Below, in pieces: positions 1 through 6,676 of a DNA stretch of 14,836 nucleotides (its first letter is position 1; each line of letters opens with the position of its first letter). The stretch lies in the NCBI GenBank assembly GCA_019415505.1, contig DXZC01000037.1, positions 1 through 14,836 of the forward strand, in the 5' to 3' direction. Made by a program: the position numbers and the translations under genes. The notes under the pieces were generated by a model. It saw only the letters and a program-made list of their open reading frames with translations. It ran no database searches and was not told the origin of the DNA. The stretch comes from Peptococcaceae bacterium (GTDB lineage: Bacteria; Bacillota; Dehalobacteriia; UBA7702).

Positions 1-339
1 ACAGGCTCCAGCTTGTCTCACAATCTTAAGGTTTTGCGGGCGGAGAATCTTTTTGACCTCCTGGTGACCAATGATAAGACCCTGCGCCATAAGCCCCACC
101 CGGAGCCAGTGGAGTATGCCATGAACTATTTGGGCAAATTTCCCCATGAGTGCCTGATGGTTGGGGATACCCAATACGACCTTTTAGCCGCGGAGGGCGC
201 TGGGGTTGCCAGTGTCGGCGTGACCTGGGGTGTGGAGACGGCGGCCCAGTTAAAAGAGTCCCGCCCCACTTACATTGCCGACAGTTTGGCGGAATTGCGG
301 CGGATTATTTACTCTTTGGCCCCGTCCCAACCTTTTTAA
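1..339 (+). CDS. HAD-superfamily phosphatase, C-terminal part (partial)
   Basis: This is the 3' end of a HAD hydrolase of the phosphoglycolate phosphatase / PpaX pyrophosphatase type. The reading frame is open to the first base of the window, so the gene starts outside it; a TTG at 13 is probably not the start. Visible motifs are the motif III lysine in HKPHPEP (about residues 26-32 counted from that TTG) and motif IV, VGDTQYD, whose aspartates bind Mg2+, followed by AAEGAGVASVGVTWG, typical of this subfamily. Motifs I (DxDxT) and II must lie upstream. The family removes phosphate from small molecules such as phosphoglycolate or pyrophosphate in the cytoplasm; the substrate cannot be decided from this fragment. 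It is the only plus-strand gene here, convergent with the aminotransferase gene at 1058, and a hairpin terminator follows about 90 nt after its stop. Confidence 0.88.
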   Translation, partial: TGSSLSHNLKVLRAENLFDLLVTNDKTLRHKPHPEPVEYAMNYLGKFPHECLMVGDTQYDLLAAEGAGVASVGVTWGVETAAQLKESRPTYIADSLAELRRIIYSLAPSQPF

Positions 340-427
340 GGCCTGAGTTGAACGCGACAAATAAGCGGTTACGCTGAGTAAGGTTACACATAGAAACAAC
401 AATACCAGGTAAACTCACTGGATAATT

Positions 428-466
428 ATAGCGCTGTACGTAATTTGCGTACAGCGCTATTTTAAT
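428..466 (+). terminator. Rho-independent terminator after the HAD gene
   Basis: A perfect 13-bp stem (428-440 with 448-460) with a 7-nt loop is followed by a short T-rich tail (TTTTAATT). It ends the plus-strand HAD transcript. The stem is symmetric and A/T-rich on both sides, so it could also stop minus-strand transcription arriving from the aminotransferase gene through the repeat tract. Confidence 0.75.
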
Positions 467-559
467 TAAAAGTATATTTAACTTTTTGCCAATGACCTGG
501 GCTTTTTAGCGCCTCTGTTTCCCTTGACGTGGGCTGATAAGGATAAGGAGGGTTGAGTA

Positions 560-1060
560 TGATAATAGAGGCTAAGGCGGTTAAAGCAGTTAAAGTGGTT
601 AAAGTGATTAAAGCGATTAAGTGAGATAAGAAAGTTAAGGCCGGTAAAGAGGATTAAGTCAGATAAGAAGGTTTAGTAAGGTAAAGCGGTTAAGTATGAG
701 AAGAAGGTTAAGGGTGTAAAGTGATTTGAGGGAGAAAAGGCGGCCTAAGCCGGGTAAATAAAGTATGATAAGGCTGCTAAAGCGGTTAAAGAGGGCTAAG
801 TATGGTAAGGTAGCAAGGCGAATAAAGAGGATTAGTGTGATAAGAAGGCCAAGGGGGTAAAGCGGTTAAGTATGGTAAGGAGACTAAAGCGGTTAAAATG
901 TGTTAAGTAGGATAAGAAGTCTAAGGAGAATAAAGAGGACTAAGGCTGATAAGGTGGCTAAGTTAGGATAAAGTATGATAAGGCGGGTCAAAGAGAGTCG
1001 AAGCGGTTAAGCCTGATAAGGGTGCTAAGGTAGATTAATAAAGGTTGATAAGGCTGCTTA
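560..1060. repeat. Degenerate ~9-nt tandem repeat tract (R1)
   Basis: About fifty loosely conserved units of mostly 9 nt (8-14) with plus-strand consensus GNNGNTAAR, for example GCGGTTAAA, GTGGTTAAA and GCGATTAAG. The tract fills the gap between two convergent genes and runs to the stop codon of the aminotransferase gene (TAA at 1058-1060). The plus strand is purine-rich, so the minus strand is C/T-rich and poor in G. Stops occur in most frames and unit lengths vary, so I see no long protein. The rest of the 340-1057 gap holds the terminator at 428-466 and an unremarkable stretch up to about 540. Confidence 0.8.
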
Positions 1061-2200
1061 ATAGCGGGGCTTAATGTCGCTTAGGATATTTAAGGCGGTG
1101 TTCACCTGGGCCTTGGTGTTAAATAGCCCGAAGCTAAAGCGCACTGTCCCTTGGGGATAGCTGCCTATGGCGCGGTGAGCTTCCGGGGCGCAGTGTAGAC
1201 CTGTGCGCACTGCTATTTCCCCTTTTTGGTGGAGGAGATTGCCCACCTCCTCAGGGCTGCAACCCTTGACATTGAGTGACACCACCGGCAGGCGCAGCTG
1301 ATTTTCATCGGGGCCATAGACTTTGACATGGTCCAGGTGCTTTAAGGACGCCTGGAAATATTTGGTTAATTGCCATTCATGCTGAAAGACCTTTTCCGTA
1401 CCGTAATCCTGTAAGTAGCTGATACCCGCCCCCAGCCCACCAATGCCTGGGAGATTTAAGGTGCCGCTTTCCAAAGCGTCAGGATAATTTTGGGGTTGAT
1501 AGGGGCTTTGGGATTGACTGCCAGTGCCCCCGGTTTTTAAGGGTTCCAGTAACCCCTCCTCCTTTACATACAGCAGGCCCACCCCGGCGGGACCCAGGAG
1601 ACTTTTATGTCCCGCAAAGGCGGCGAAGTCTATATCCAGAGCTGTTAAATCCAGAGGCAAAACCCCTGCGGTTTGGGCCATGTCGCTATAAACTAAGACA
1701 TTGTGGGCGTGAGCGGCGGCAATAATTTTGGCTAAAGGCAGTATTTTACCGCTGACATTGGAGCCATATCCAGCCACTACTAGACGGGTTTTTGTGGATA
1801 AAGCCCTGAGAAGCTCAGAAATCGTCTGATCATCATCTTCGTATACATTAACCCTAGTAAGGCCAATTCCCTTTAATTCTAAGGCTTTGAGAGGACGGAA
1901 ATTCGCGTTGTGTTCTGTCGAAAAATAGATAACGTGCTCCCCTGGGCGCAGATAACCCCGGAGCACCGTGTTGGCGGCTTCAGTGGCGTTGAGGGTGAAT
2001 ATAATTTGGCTCGATTTGCCTGCTCCCAAAAATTGCGCTATGCGGGATCTCGTCTCATATAAATACTTCGCGGTTTTATGGGCCAAGGGGTAACCGCCCC
2101 GGCCGGGGTTGCCGCCATAGTTCAGGAGCACGTTTTCTATTTCTTCATAAACGCAGCGGGGTTTGGGGTAGGAAGTGGCGGCGTTATCAAAGTAGATCAT
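1058..2200 (-). CDS. Class V aminotransferase, cysteine desulfurase family
   Basis: A 380-residue cytoplasmic PLP enzyme of the NifS/IscS-like group. Cysteine desulfurases take sulfur from L-cysteine as an enzyme persulfide for Fe-S clusters or thio-cofactors. Visible residues: N-terminal YFDNAATS, EHN with His97 stacking on PLP, SDMAQ with Asp173 and Gln176 contacting the cofactor, GHKSLLGP with the Schiff-base Lys199, and RTGLHCAPEA with the candidate persulfide Cys337. The start is ATG 2200, with GGAGGG 7 nt upstream. A longer frame opens at TTG 2245, but that codon lies inside a parS site and adds 15 residues foreign to the family. The gene is downstream of parAB, a neighbourhood I recall from other Firmicutes. 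A TATAAT at 2422-2427 (minus strand) could be its -10 box, without a good -35. The true substrate is not proven; no IscU-like scaffold gene lies nearby. Confidence 0.92.
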   Translation of the reverse strand: MIYFDNAATSYPKPRCVYEEIENVLLNYGGNPGRGGYPLAHKTAKYLYETRSRIAQFLGAGKSSQIIFTLNATEAANTVLRGYLRPGEHVIYFSTEHNANFRPLKALELKGIGLTRVNVYEDDDQTISELLRALSTKTRLVVAGYGSNVSGKILPLAKIIAAAHAHNVLVYSDMAQTAGVLPLDLTALDIDFAAFAGHKSLLGPAGVGLLYVKEEGLLEPLKTGGTGSQSQSPYQPQNYPDALESGTLNLPGIGGLGAGISYLQDYGTEKVFQHEWQLTKYFQASLKHLDHVKVYGPDENQLRLPVVSLNVKGCSPEEVGNLLHQKGEIAVRTGLHCAPEAHRAIGSYPQGTVRFSFGLFNTKAQVNTALNILSDIKPRY

Positions 2201-2207
2201 CTTTATT

Positions 2208-2213
2208 CCCTCC
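2208..2213 (-). promoter_or_regulatory. Ribosome binding site that sets the aminotransferase start
   Basis: GGAGGG on the minus strand, 7 nt before ATG 2200. It selects this ATG over the TTG at 2245, which has no Shine-Dalgarno sequence and sits in parS. Confidence 0.75.
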
Positions 2214-2228
2214 ATATAGCTGTTTAAC

Positions 2229-2244
2229 TGTTTCACGTGAAACA
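2229..2244. promoter_or_regulatory. parS: parS centromere site 1 (perfect consensus)
   Basis: TGTTTCACGTGAAACA, the exact 16-bp palindrome bound by chromosomal ParB/Spo0J proteins. It lies about 1.5 kb from parAB, in the leader of the aminotransferase gene. ParB loads here as a CTP-dependent clamp and spreads, and ParA then moves the origin region; this is established for the family. Confidence 0.93.
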
Positions 2245-2280
2245 ATACAAGGCCCTAAGCGGCGCTAAGATTTAAACTTT

Positions 2281-2403
2281 GGCCCTTCGCTGTCCTGTTG
2301 CAAGACGGTATAACCGTATTTATGGAGTTTACCCTTTTTGCCCTTTGGGCTGTTGAGTGATGTTGACACTGTAATTAAAGCGTTTAGTTGGCAGCGAAGG
2401 GCC
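2281..2403. repeat. 12-bp perfect inverted repeat between the two parS sites
   Basis: GGCCCTTCGCTG at 2281-2292 is the exact reverse complement of 2392-2403, with 99 nt between the arms. Similarity continues outward (AAACTT on the left; its complement on the right merges into parS site 2), interrupted by one indel. A small palindrome, ACGGTATAACCGT, lies in the enclosed segment. It could be the closing helix of a structured RNA, a cruciform or a remnant element. No coding frame is evident. Confidence 0.6.
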
Positions 2404-2406
2404 GGA

Positions 2407-2422
2407 AGTTTCACGTGAAACA
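2407..2422. promoter_or_regulatory. parS: parS centromere site 2 (one mismatch)
   Basis: AGTTTCACGTGAAACA differs from consensus only at the first base; the 14-bp palindromic core is intact. It is 178 bp centre-to-centre from site 1. A TATAAT hexamer on the minus strand (2422-2427) abuts it, so ParB binding might affect transcription towards the aminotransferase gene (inference). Confidence 0.88.
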
Positions 2423-2534
2423 TTATACTAACAACTATATGTGAAAAAATTCGACATTATCACTAAGTCTCACAAATTAATAGAGGGGTTGGGCGCTATG
2501 GCCGTTCCCTCCCTTGGTGGGGTAGTATGGAGGA

Positions 2535-2823
2535 TTGACTATTAAAAATCTTATGCCAGTGGTTATAAGACTGTGCAGTGGTTAAGAGTCCGTACCAGCG
2601 GTTAAAGGTTTGGGCCAGCAATTAACATTCAGTACAGGTGGCTTAAAGCCGTACTGGGGTTTTAAGGTTTGTCCCGGCATTTAAAAAGTATGGGGCAGCA
2701 AAAAAATCCCTGTCCCAGCCGCTAAAAACTTATAATAGTAGCTTGACTCCCGTGCTAGCGGTTAAAAGTCAGTACAGACGATTAAAAGTATGGGCCGACG
2801 GTTAAAACACTGTATTAGAGGTT
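2535..2823. repeat. Degenerate ~20-nt tandem repeat tract (R2)
   Basis: About fourteen units of 19-21 nt with a loose consensus GTACCAGCGGTTAAAAGTNT, clearest at 2580-2670 and 2755-2823. The tract ends exactly at the parB terminator. No open frame of note. The rest of the 2201-2847 gap holds the two parS sites and the inverted repeat; 2430-2535 shows nothing I recognise. Confidence 0.75.
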
Positions 2824-2847
2824 AAAAAAAACGCCCTAAGGCGTTTT
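2823..2847 (-). terminator. Rho-independent terminator of parAB
   Basis: The stem ACGCC/GGCGT (2831-2835 with 2840-2844) is extended by A/T pairs, with an eight-base T tract on the minus strand. It begins right after the parB stop codon (2848-2850). The flanking A and T runs make it potentially bidirectional. Confidence 0.82.
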
Positions 2848-3786
2848 TTATGATTCTTCGGCTTTTAAGGATTCCTCTTCCTCTATAACTAGGCTTAAAA
2901 TCCGGTTTAAATCGTCATCGTTGTAATAATCTATCTCAATGCAGCCGCCATAAGCGGTGTTTTTAATTTTTACCTTGGTGCCAAAGCGTTGTCGCAGCTT
3001 ATTTTCCATATCCCGCTGAAAGGGCGTGGGTTCATTGGGGCTGCGCCTGGTTTTAGCCGGGGGCTTTTCCCCCTCCACGGAGTTAACGCGTTTGGCTAAG
3101 TCCTCGGCTTGGCGCACTGACAGGGCTTTACTGATTATTTCCTCTAGTAAGAAGGCCCGGCCTTCCACGGTTTTTACCGCTAAAATTGCCCTGGCGTGGC
3201 CGGGTGAAATCTCACCTTTGACCAAGGCAGCTGTTTCTGCCGGAGCTAAGGACAATAAACGCAGGCTGTTAGCAATGTAGCTGCGGCTCTTGCCCAGGGT
3301 TTCGCCTAAGGTCTCTTGGGTATAGCCGTGCTCGTCCAGCATGCGGCGAAAGGCTGCCGCCTCCTCTAAAGGGGTTAAATCCTCCCTTTGCAGGTTTTCA
3401 ATTAAACCCAATTCAGCTACCTGGCGGTCGTCAGCCTCAATTATAACTATTGGCACTTCCTCTAGTCCCGCTGCCTTGGCGCCCCGCAATCGCCGTTCCC
3501 CGGCGATTAACTCATATTCCCCGCCCTGCTGCCGTACAACTAAGGGCTGGAGCACGCCATGGCGTTTTATGGAGTCAGCCAGTTCGTCAATTTTCTCATC
3601 CTCAAAATTTTTGCGAGCCTGCTCCCGCCCTGGTAGAATGGTGTTTATTGGAACTGAAGTGGGAGCTGCTACTGTGGCTTCCCCCTCCGTCTCGGTCTTG
3701 TTGGCTAAAATAAAGTCCTCTGTGGCTTCGGGAATCAATGCTCCCAAGCCCTTTCCCAAGCCCCGCTTATTTTGCTTTTTTGGCAT
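2848..3786 (-). CDS. parB: Chromosome partition protein ParB (Spo0J)
   Basis: A 312-residue parS-binding CTPase clamp of the ParABS chromosome segregation system. Domains: N-terminal GKGLGALIP peptide (residues 11-19), which in the family stimulates the ParA ATPase; ParB/Srx-type CTP-binding domain with ADSIKRHGVLQPLVV (70-84) and GERRLRGAKAAG (96-107); ENLQREDLTPLEEA (130-143); a helix-turn-helix around 156-176 (TQETLGETLGKSRSYIANSL); and a C-terminal dimerisation region from about 255. The family's usual PR-F motif reads QARKNFE here. ATG 3786 is preceded by GGAGG. The gene overlaps the parA 3' end by 20 nt, which suggests translational coupling. Two matching parS sites lie about 0.4-0.6 kb downstream of its stop. 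Noc paralogues share this fold, but the parA partner and Spo0J-type parS favour ParB. Confidence 0.97.
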   Translation of the reverse strand: MPKKQNKRGLGKGLGALIPEATEDFILANKTETEGEATVAAPTSVPINTILPGREQARKNFEDEKIDELADSIKRHGVLQPLVVRQQGGEYELIAGERRLRGAKAAGLEEVPIVIIEADDRQVAELGLIENLQREDLTPLEEAAAFRRMLDEHGYTQETLGETLGKSRSYIANSLRLLSLAPAETAALVKGEISPGHARAILAVKTVEGRAFLLEEIISKALSVRQAEDLAKRVNSVEGEKPPAKTRRSPNEPTPFQRDMENKLRQRFGTKVKIKNTAYGGCIEIDYYNDDDLNRILSLVIEEEESLKAEES

Positions 3787-4540
3787 TTTTCATTACCTCC
3801 CCGGCTAAAGCGTCATACTCCTCCGCGCCCTTGGATTTAGGGTCATAGGCCAAGATGGGCAAGCCGTAGCTGGGCGCTTCCGAAAGCCTGACCGTTCTGG
3901 GTATAACCGTTTTAAATACTTTTTTCTTAAAGTGCTCCCGCACCTCGTCCGCCACCTCTTGGGCCAGATTGGTGCGGCCGTCGTACATGGTGAGTAAGAT
4001 ACCTTCCAACTCCAAATTGGGGTTCATGTGGGTTTTAACCAGTTGGAAGGTGTTAGTGATATCGCTTAACCCCTCTAAAGCGTAATATTCGCATTGTAAA
4101 GGCACGATAAGGGAGTCCCCGGCGTTTAAAGCGTTTAAAGTGAGGAGGCCCAGGGTGGGCGGCGCGTCAATGATAATAAAATCGTATTGGTCGCGAATTT
4201 TGTCCACCTGGCGGGCCAGGCGTTTTTCCCTGGCAACCTCGTCCACCAACTCTATTTCCGCGCCCCCTAATTGGCGGGAGGAGGGAACTAAATCCAGGTT
4301 CTTAAAATCCGTGTTAATAACTAGGGCCTTTAAAGGCACATCGTTGATGAGAGCGTCGTAAACGCAGTGCTCTAAGTTATTGCGGTCAACCCCAACTCCC
4401 CCTGTGGCGTTGCCCTGGGGGTCGATATCAATGAGTAAAGTTTTTTTGCGGTGTTGGCCTAAATAGGCGCTTAAATTAACTGCGGTGGTAGTTTTGCCTA
4501 CGCCGCCCTTCTGATTGGCAATTACAATTACCCTTGCCAT
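3767..4540 (-). CDS. parA: Chromosome partition ATPase ParA (Soj)
   Basis: A 257-residue deviant Walker-A ATPase that acts with ParB in origin segregation and, in Bacillota, also influences DnaA (family knowledge). Visible motifs, numbered from ATG 4540: KGGVGKTTT (11-19) with the signature lysine of the MinD/ParA class, LLIDIDPQGN (Walker A', 35-44), and IIIDAPPTLGLLTLNAL (Walker B and following helix). The length is typical for chromosomal Soj, with no N-terminal HTH as in type Ia plasmid ParA. The frame is open to TTG 4561, but ATG 4540 is preceded by AGAGGA at good spacing and starts with the canonical MARVIVIANQKGG. The gene overlaps parB. Usually rsmG/gidB lies just upstream in Firmicutes; here about 2.1 kb of gene-free DNA does. 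Confidence 0.97.
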   Translation of the reverse strand: MARVIVIANQKGGVGKTTTAVNLSAYLGQHRKKTLLIDIDPQGNATGGVGVDRNNLEHCVYDALINDVPLKALVINTDFKNLDLVPSSRQLGGAEIELVDEVAREKRLARQVDKIRDQYDFIIIDAPPTLGLLTLNALNAGDSLIVPLQCEYYALEGLSDITNTFQLVKTHMNPNLELEGILLTMYDGRTNLAQEVADEVREHFKKKVFKTVIPRTVRLSEAPSYGLPILAYDPKSKGAEEYDALAGEVMKNAKKAK

Positions 4541-4546
4541 ATTCCA

Positions 4547-4552
4547 TCCTCT
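4547..4552 (-). promoter_or_regulatory. Ribosome binding site that sets the parA start
   Basis: AGAGGA on the minus strand, 6 nt before ATG 4540. It supports the shorter ParA rather than the TTG at 4561, which lies 5' of this site. Confidence 0.7.
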
Positions 4553-4585
4553 TTTCCCCAACTCTTAGTGGCAGTTTGGTTGTAA

Positions 4586-4614
4586 AATTTAGTCTTGCAC
4601 TATTTTTTTGTCAA
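4586..4614 (-). promoter_or_regulatory. sigma-A-type promoter of parAB
   Basis: Minus strand: TTGACA (4609-4614), a 17-nt spacer, TAAATT (4586-4591). The -35 box is perfect and the -10 box has four of six matches. The expected start is about 40 nt upstream of ATG 4540, giving a short leader. Confidence 0.7.
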
Positions 4615-4650
4615 CCCCTTTTCCTGCCAACAAAAAAGGGTCAATAGATT

Positions 4651-4890
4651 CAACAGTTTAATAGGTTTTTTTTAGGCTATCTAGATACTATAGCAGCTTA
4701 ATACAGTTGTTTAGCAGGTCCGACCTTCTACAATAGTTTAATATAGGCTATTCTGAGCTAGAATTTAACGGTAGGTCAATACCGGTTATTTAGTATATCC
4801 TGATTCCTGTCGTAGCTTAATGCCGGCTCTTTAGTATATCTAGATTCTTGCGGCAGTTTATGTTTATTTGGCCGATCTATTTACTTATTG
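4651..4890. repeat. Six-unit ~40-nt degenerate tandem repeat (R3)
   Basis: Six units averaging exactly 40 nt. Each starts like YRRYAGYTTAAT and most continue with a TTTAG...ATCTAGATTCTTG-like half. The units at 4691, about 4770, 4810 and 4851 show it best. The tract lies upstream of the parAB promoter. A/T-rich, no open frame. Confidence 0.7.
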
Positions 4891-4914
4891 AATATTATAT
4901 CATAAACATGACTT

Positions 4915-4963
4915 AAAAAAAAGTCTCTTTCCTTCAAGAACATATGTTCTTGAAGTGAAACTT
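4915..4963 (-). terminator. Large palindrome plus T8: minus-strand terminator
   Basis: CTTCAAGAACAT at 4932-4943 and its exact reverse complement at 4944-4955 form a perfect 24-bp palindrome. An outer AAGT/ACTT pair (4921-4924 with 4960-4963) can extend the stem around a bulge. On the minus strand it is followed by eight T (4915-4922). This fits a Rho-independent terminator for transcription coming from the 5-6.6 kb side. A protein-binding palindrome is the alternative. Confidence 0.6.
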
Positions 4964-5118
4964 AACTGTTGGGGCCAAGGGTCGTATTTTTCTACTATCG
5001 CAAAAATCCAGGGCCAGATAGGATTAGATAACCTTGCGTTTAACTGGCCAAAAGGGGTCTTGCGTCAAAGTCCAGGAAAGCGCCCTTGGGGGGAAGATAG
5101 CTTGGCAGTCCGCGGGTT

Positions 5119-5383
5119 GCGGTTAACATAACGCCATTTGCTTGGCAGTAAATTGTTATAGTTTAAAGTCTAGTCAGGAACCAACGGGAGTGGGGGACAA
5201 AGGGGTAATGTGTTAAAGTCCAGAACCAAGCAGAACTTGGGTAAAATGAGTTGGCAATCAGGGGTCATAAAAAGGGTAGGGCCTTACATTTATGCCCTAC
5301 TTGGGAGCAAGTAATGATTATTGTCAGTTATATCAGTGGCAGCCTCTGAGGGGATTAAGGAGCAAGGTGCGGGGCCATTATCG
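5119..5383. repeat. Tandem duplication copy 1, conserved head (R4a)
   Basis: About 265 nt that recur in diverged form at 5841-6105, offset 722-725 nt. Shared blocks include GCGGTTAACATAACGCCATT, GTAAATTGTT, TCATAAAAAGG and GATTATTGTC. A 7-bp hairpin (GTAGGGC 5276-5282 with GCCCTAC 5294-5300) is preserved in the other copy. No credible gene. The stretch 4964-5118 shows nothing I recognise. Confidence 0.75.
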
Positions 5384-5424
5384 CCCCAGTCATTTTCTGG
5401 CAATCTCGACCAGCCCTTTGCGCC

Positions 5425-5770
5425 CCTGCCAGTGTTGGCGGTTCCTACTCGTGCCCCCGGTGAGCTATGTCAGTGTCTTGCGATTCCTACCTGTGCCCCG
5501 TGAGCCCTGGCATTCCCCGGAGATTCCTACCTGTGCCCGGCGAAGTCATGCCTCGGCTAGTCCTGGCACTTCTTAGTAAGCCCTGCCAGTGTCGGCGACC
5601 CTATCCGTGCCTGGCGAAGTCCACCATTGGCCGGGGCCTACCTTTTCCCAGCGATTCTAACTCGTGCCGGTGAAGCCTATCATTTTTCGGTGGCACCTAC
5701 TAGTACCCGGATAGTCCTACCAGTGCATGGTGAGTCCCGCCAGTACCAAAGCCTGTCAGTGCTGGGGCTT
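5425..5770. repeat. ~20-nt degenerate repeat tail of copy 1
   Basis: About seventeen units of 15-22 nt, consensus CCTACCAGTGCCCGGCGAGT on the plus strand. Unit length is not a multiple of three and all frames are interrupted; short frames that echo the repeat are not genes. Confidence 0.75.
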
Positions 5771-5840
5771 TTGTTAAAAATCCAAGGATAAACTGGGTTG
5801 AGGGTAAATGAGTTGGCAGCCAGAACTTATGGGAAGGGTA

Positions 5841-6105
5841 GCGGTTAACATAACGCCATTCGCTGGGAAGTAAATTGTTCTGCCAGTTTAAAGTGTAGAC
5901 AGGGGCCGAATGGAATGAGGGACAACGGGGTTACGCGTTAAAGTCAAGCACAAGCAGCTTGGGGCTAAGATGAGTAGGCAGCCAGCGATCATAAAAAGGC
6001 TGGGGCATTATGTTTATGCCCTACCCGTGAGAAAGTAAATGATTATTGTCTATTATCAGTGGCAGCTTCCTGGGGATTCAAGACAGAGATACAAAGCCAT
6101 TATCG
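5841..6105. repeat. Tandem duplication copy 2, conserved head (R4b)
   Basis: Diverged second copy of 5119-5383. The hairpin around 6001-6022 keeps pairing although its bases differ from copy 1 (TGGGGC with GCCCTA, including a G-U pair), which hints at selection on structure. Confidence 0.75.
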
Positions 6106-6126
6106 AATTTGCTGTTCTTAGGTTAG

Positions 6127-6517
6127 CCTTACCGGTGTACGGTGAAGCTTGCCATTTCCCGGCGAGCCCTACCAATGCCCAGCGAATATATCTACGGCCA
6201 GTAGTCCTAGCAGCATCCGCTGTGTCCAGCTAGTCTCCAGCGAGCCTATCAACGGGCAAATCCCGCCTTTCATCATCAAACCCTGGCGTCCCACGACAAG
6301 CCCAAGCCCTACCAGTGCCCAGCAAATATTTCAGTGGCGAACTCTACCAGCATCCGGTAGTCCTATCAGCGTCCTGTGAGCCGGTCAGTCTCAGGCGGGC
6401 TCTACCATGCCTCAGTACGCCCCGTCAGTGTTGGCGGTTCCTACCCGTGCCAGGCAAGCCCCGCCAACGCCGGGCACGTCCTGCCGTTCCTCAGCGAGCC
6501 CTGGCAGGGCGGGTGAG
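6127..6517. repeat. ~20-nt degenerate repeat tail of copy 2
   Basis: About nineteen units resembling those at 5425-5770 (for example CCTACCAGTGCCCAGCAAAT near 6309 and CCTACCAATGCCCAGCGAAT near 6169). Head plus tail thus forms a ~723-bp unit present twice. No gene seen. Confidence 0.72.
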
Positions 6518-6538
6518 GGTTGGCCAGACCTTAATGGC

Positions 6539-6676
6539 AAGGAATATTAAGGTAAGAAATATCGAGACAGGGAATATCAAGGCAGATAATATCGAGGTAA
6601 GAAATATCGAGACAGGGAATACTAAGGCAGAGAATATTAAAGCAGGGAATATCAAAGGAGAGAAATATCGAGGTAA
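6539..6676. repeat. 15-nt tandem repeat running into the fkbH-like stop codon (R5)
   Basis: Nine units of 15 nt, for example AAGAAATATCGAGAC and AGGGAATATCAAGGC. Units at 6554-6598 and 6599-6643 form a 45-nt higher-order duplication. The tract overlaps the last 7 codons and stop of the FkbH-like gene (minus strand, ending at 6652). The period allows an open frame with a repeated five-residue motif, but no start signal or family supports a protein. Confidence 0.9.

Noticed and set aside
560..1060. CRISPR array
   Set aside because: Units are ~9 nt, degenerate and without unique spacers; no cas genes nearby. The same holds for the other repeat tracts.
1793..1801. Perfect DnaA box TGTGGATAA; another (TTATCCACA) near 9324
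   Set aside because: Single sites inside coding sequence, without clustering or an A/T-rich unwinding element; likely chance. No origin of replication can be called here.
2281..2403. Insertion-sequence terminal inverted repeats
   Set aside because: Only 123 bp end to end, no transposase, no target-site duplication seen.
6497..6513. Terminator for the FkbH-like gene at GCCCTGGCAGGGC
   Set aside because: Short stem without a T run; the first convincing minus-strand terminator is at 4915-4963.
6539..6676. A pentapeptide-repeat protein encoded by the 15-nt repeat (units like ADNIE, TGNIK)
   Set aside because: The residue pattern does not fit the A(D/N)LXX rule, the tract is only nine units, there is no start signal, and one unit carries a 1-nt insertion.
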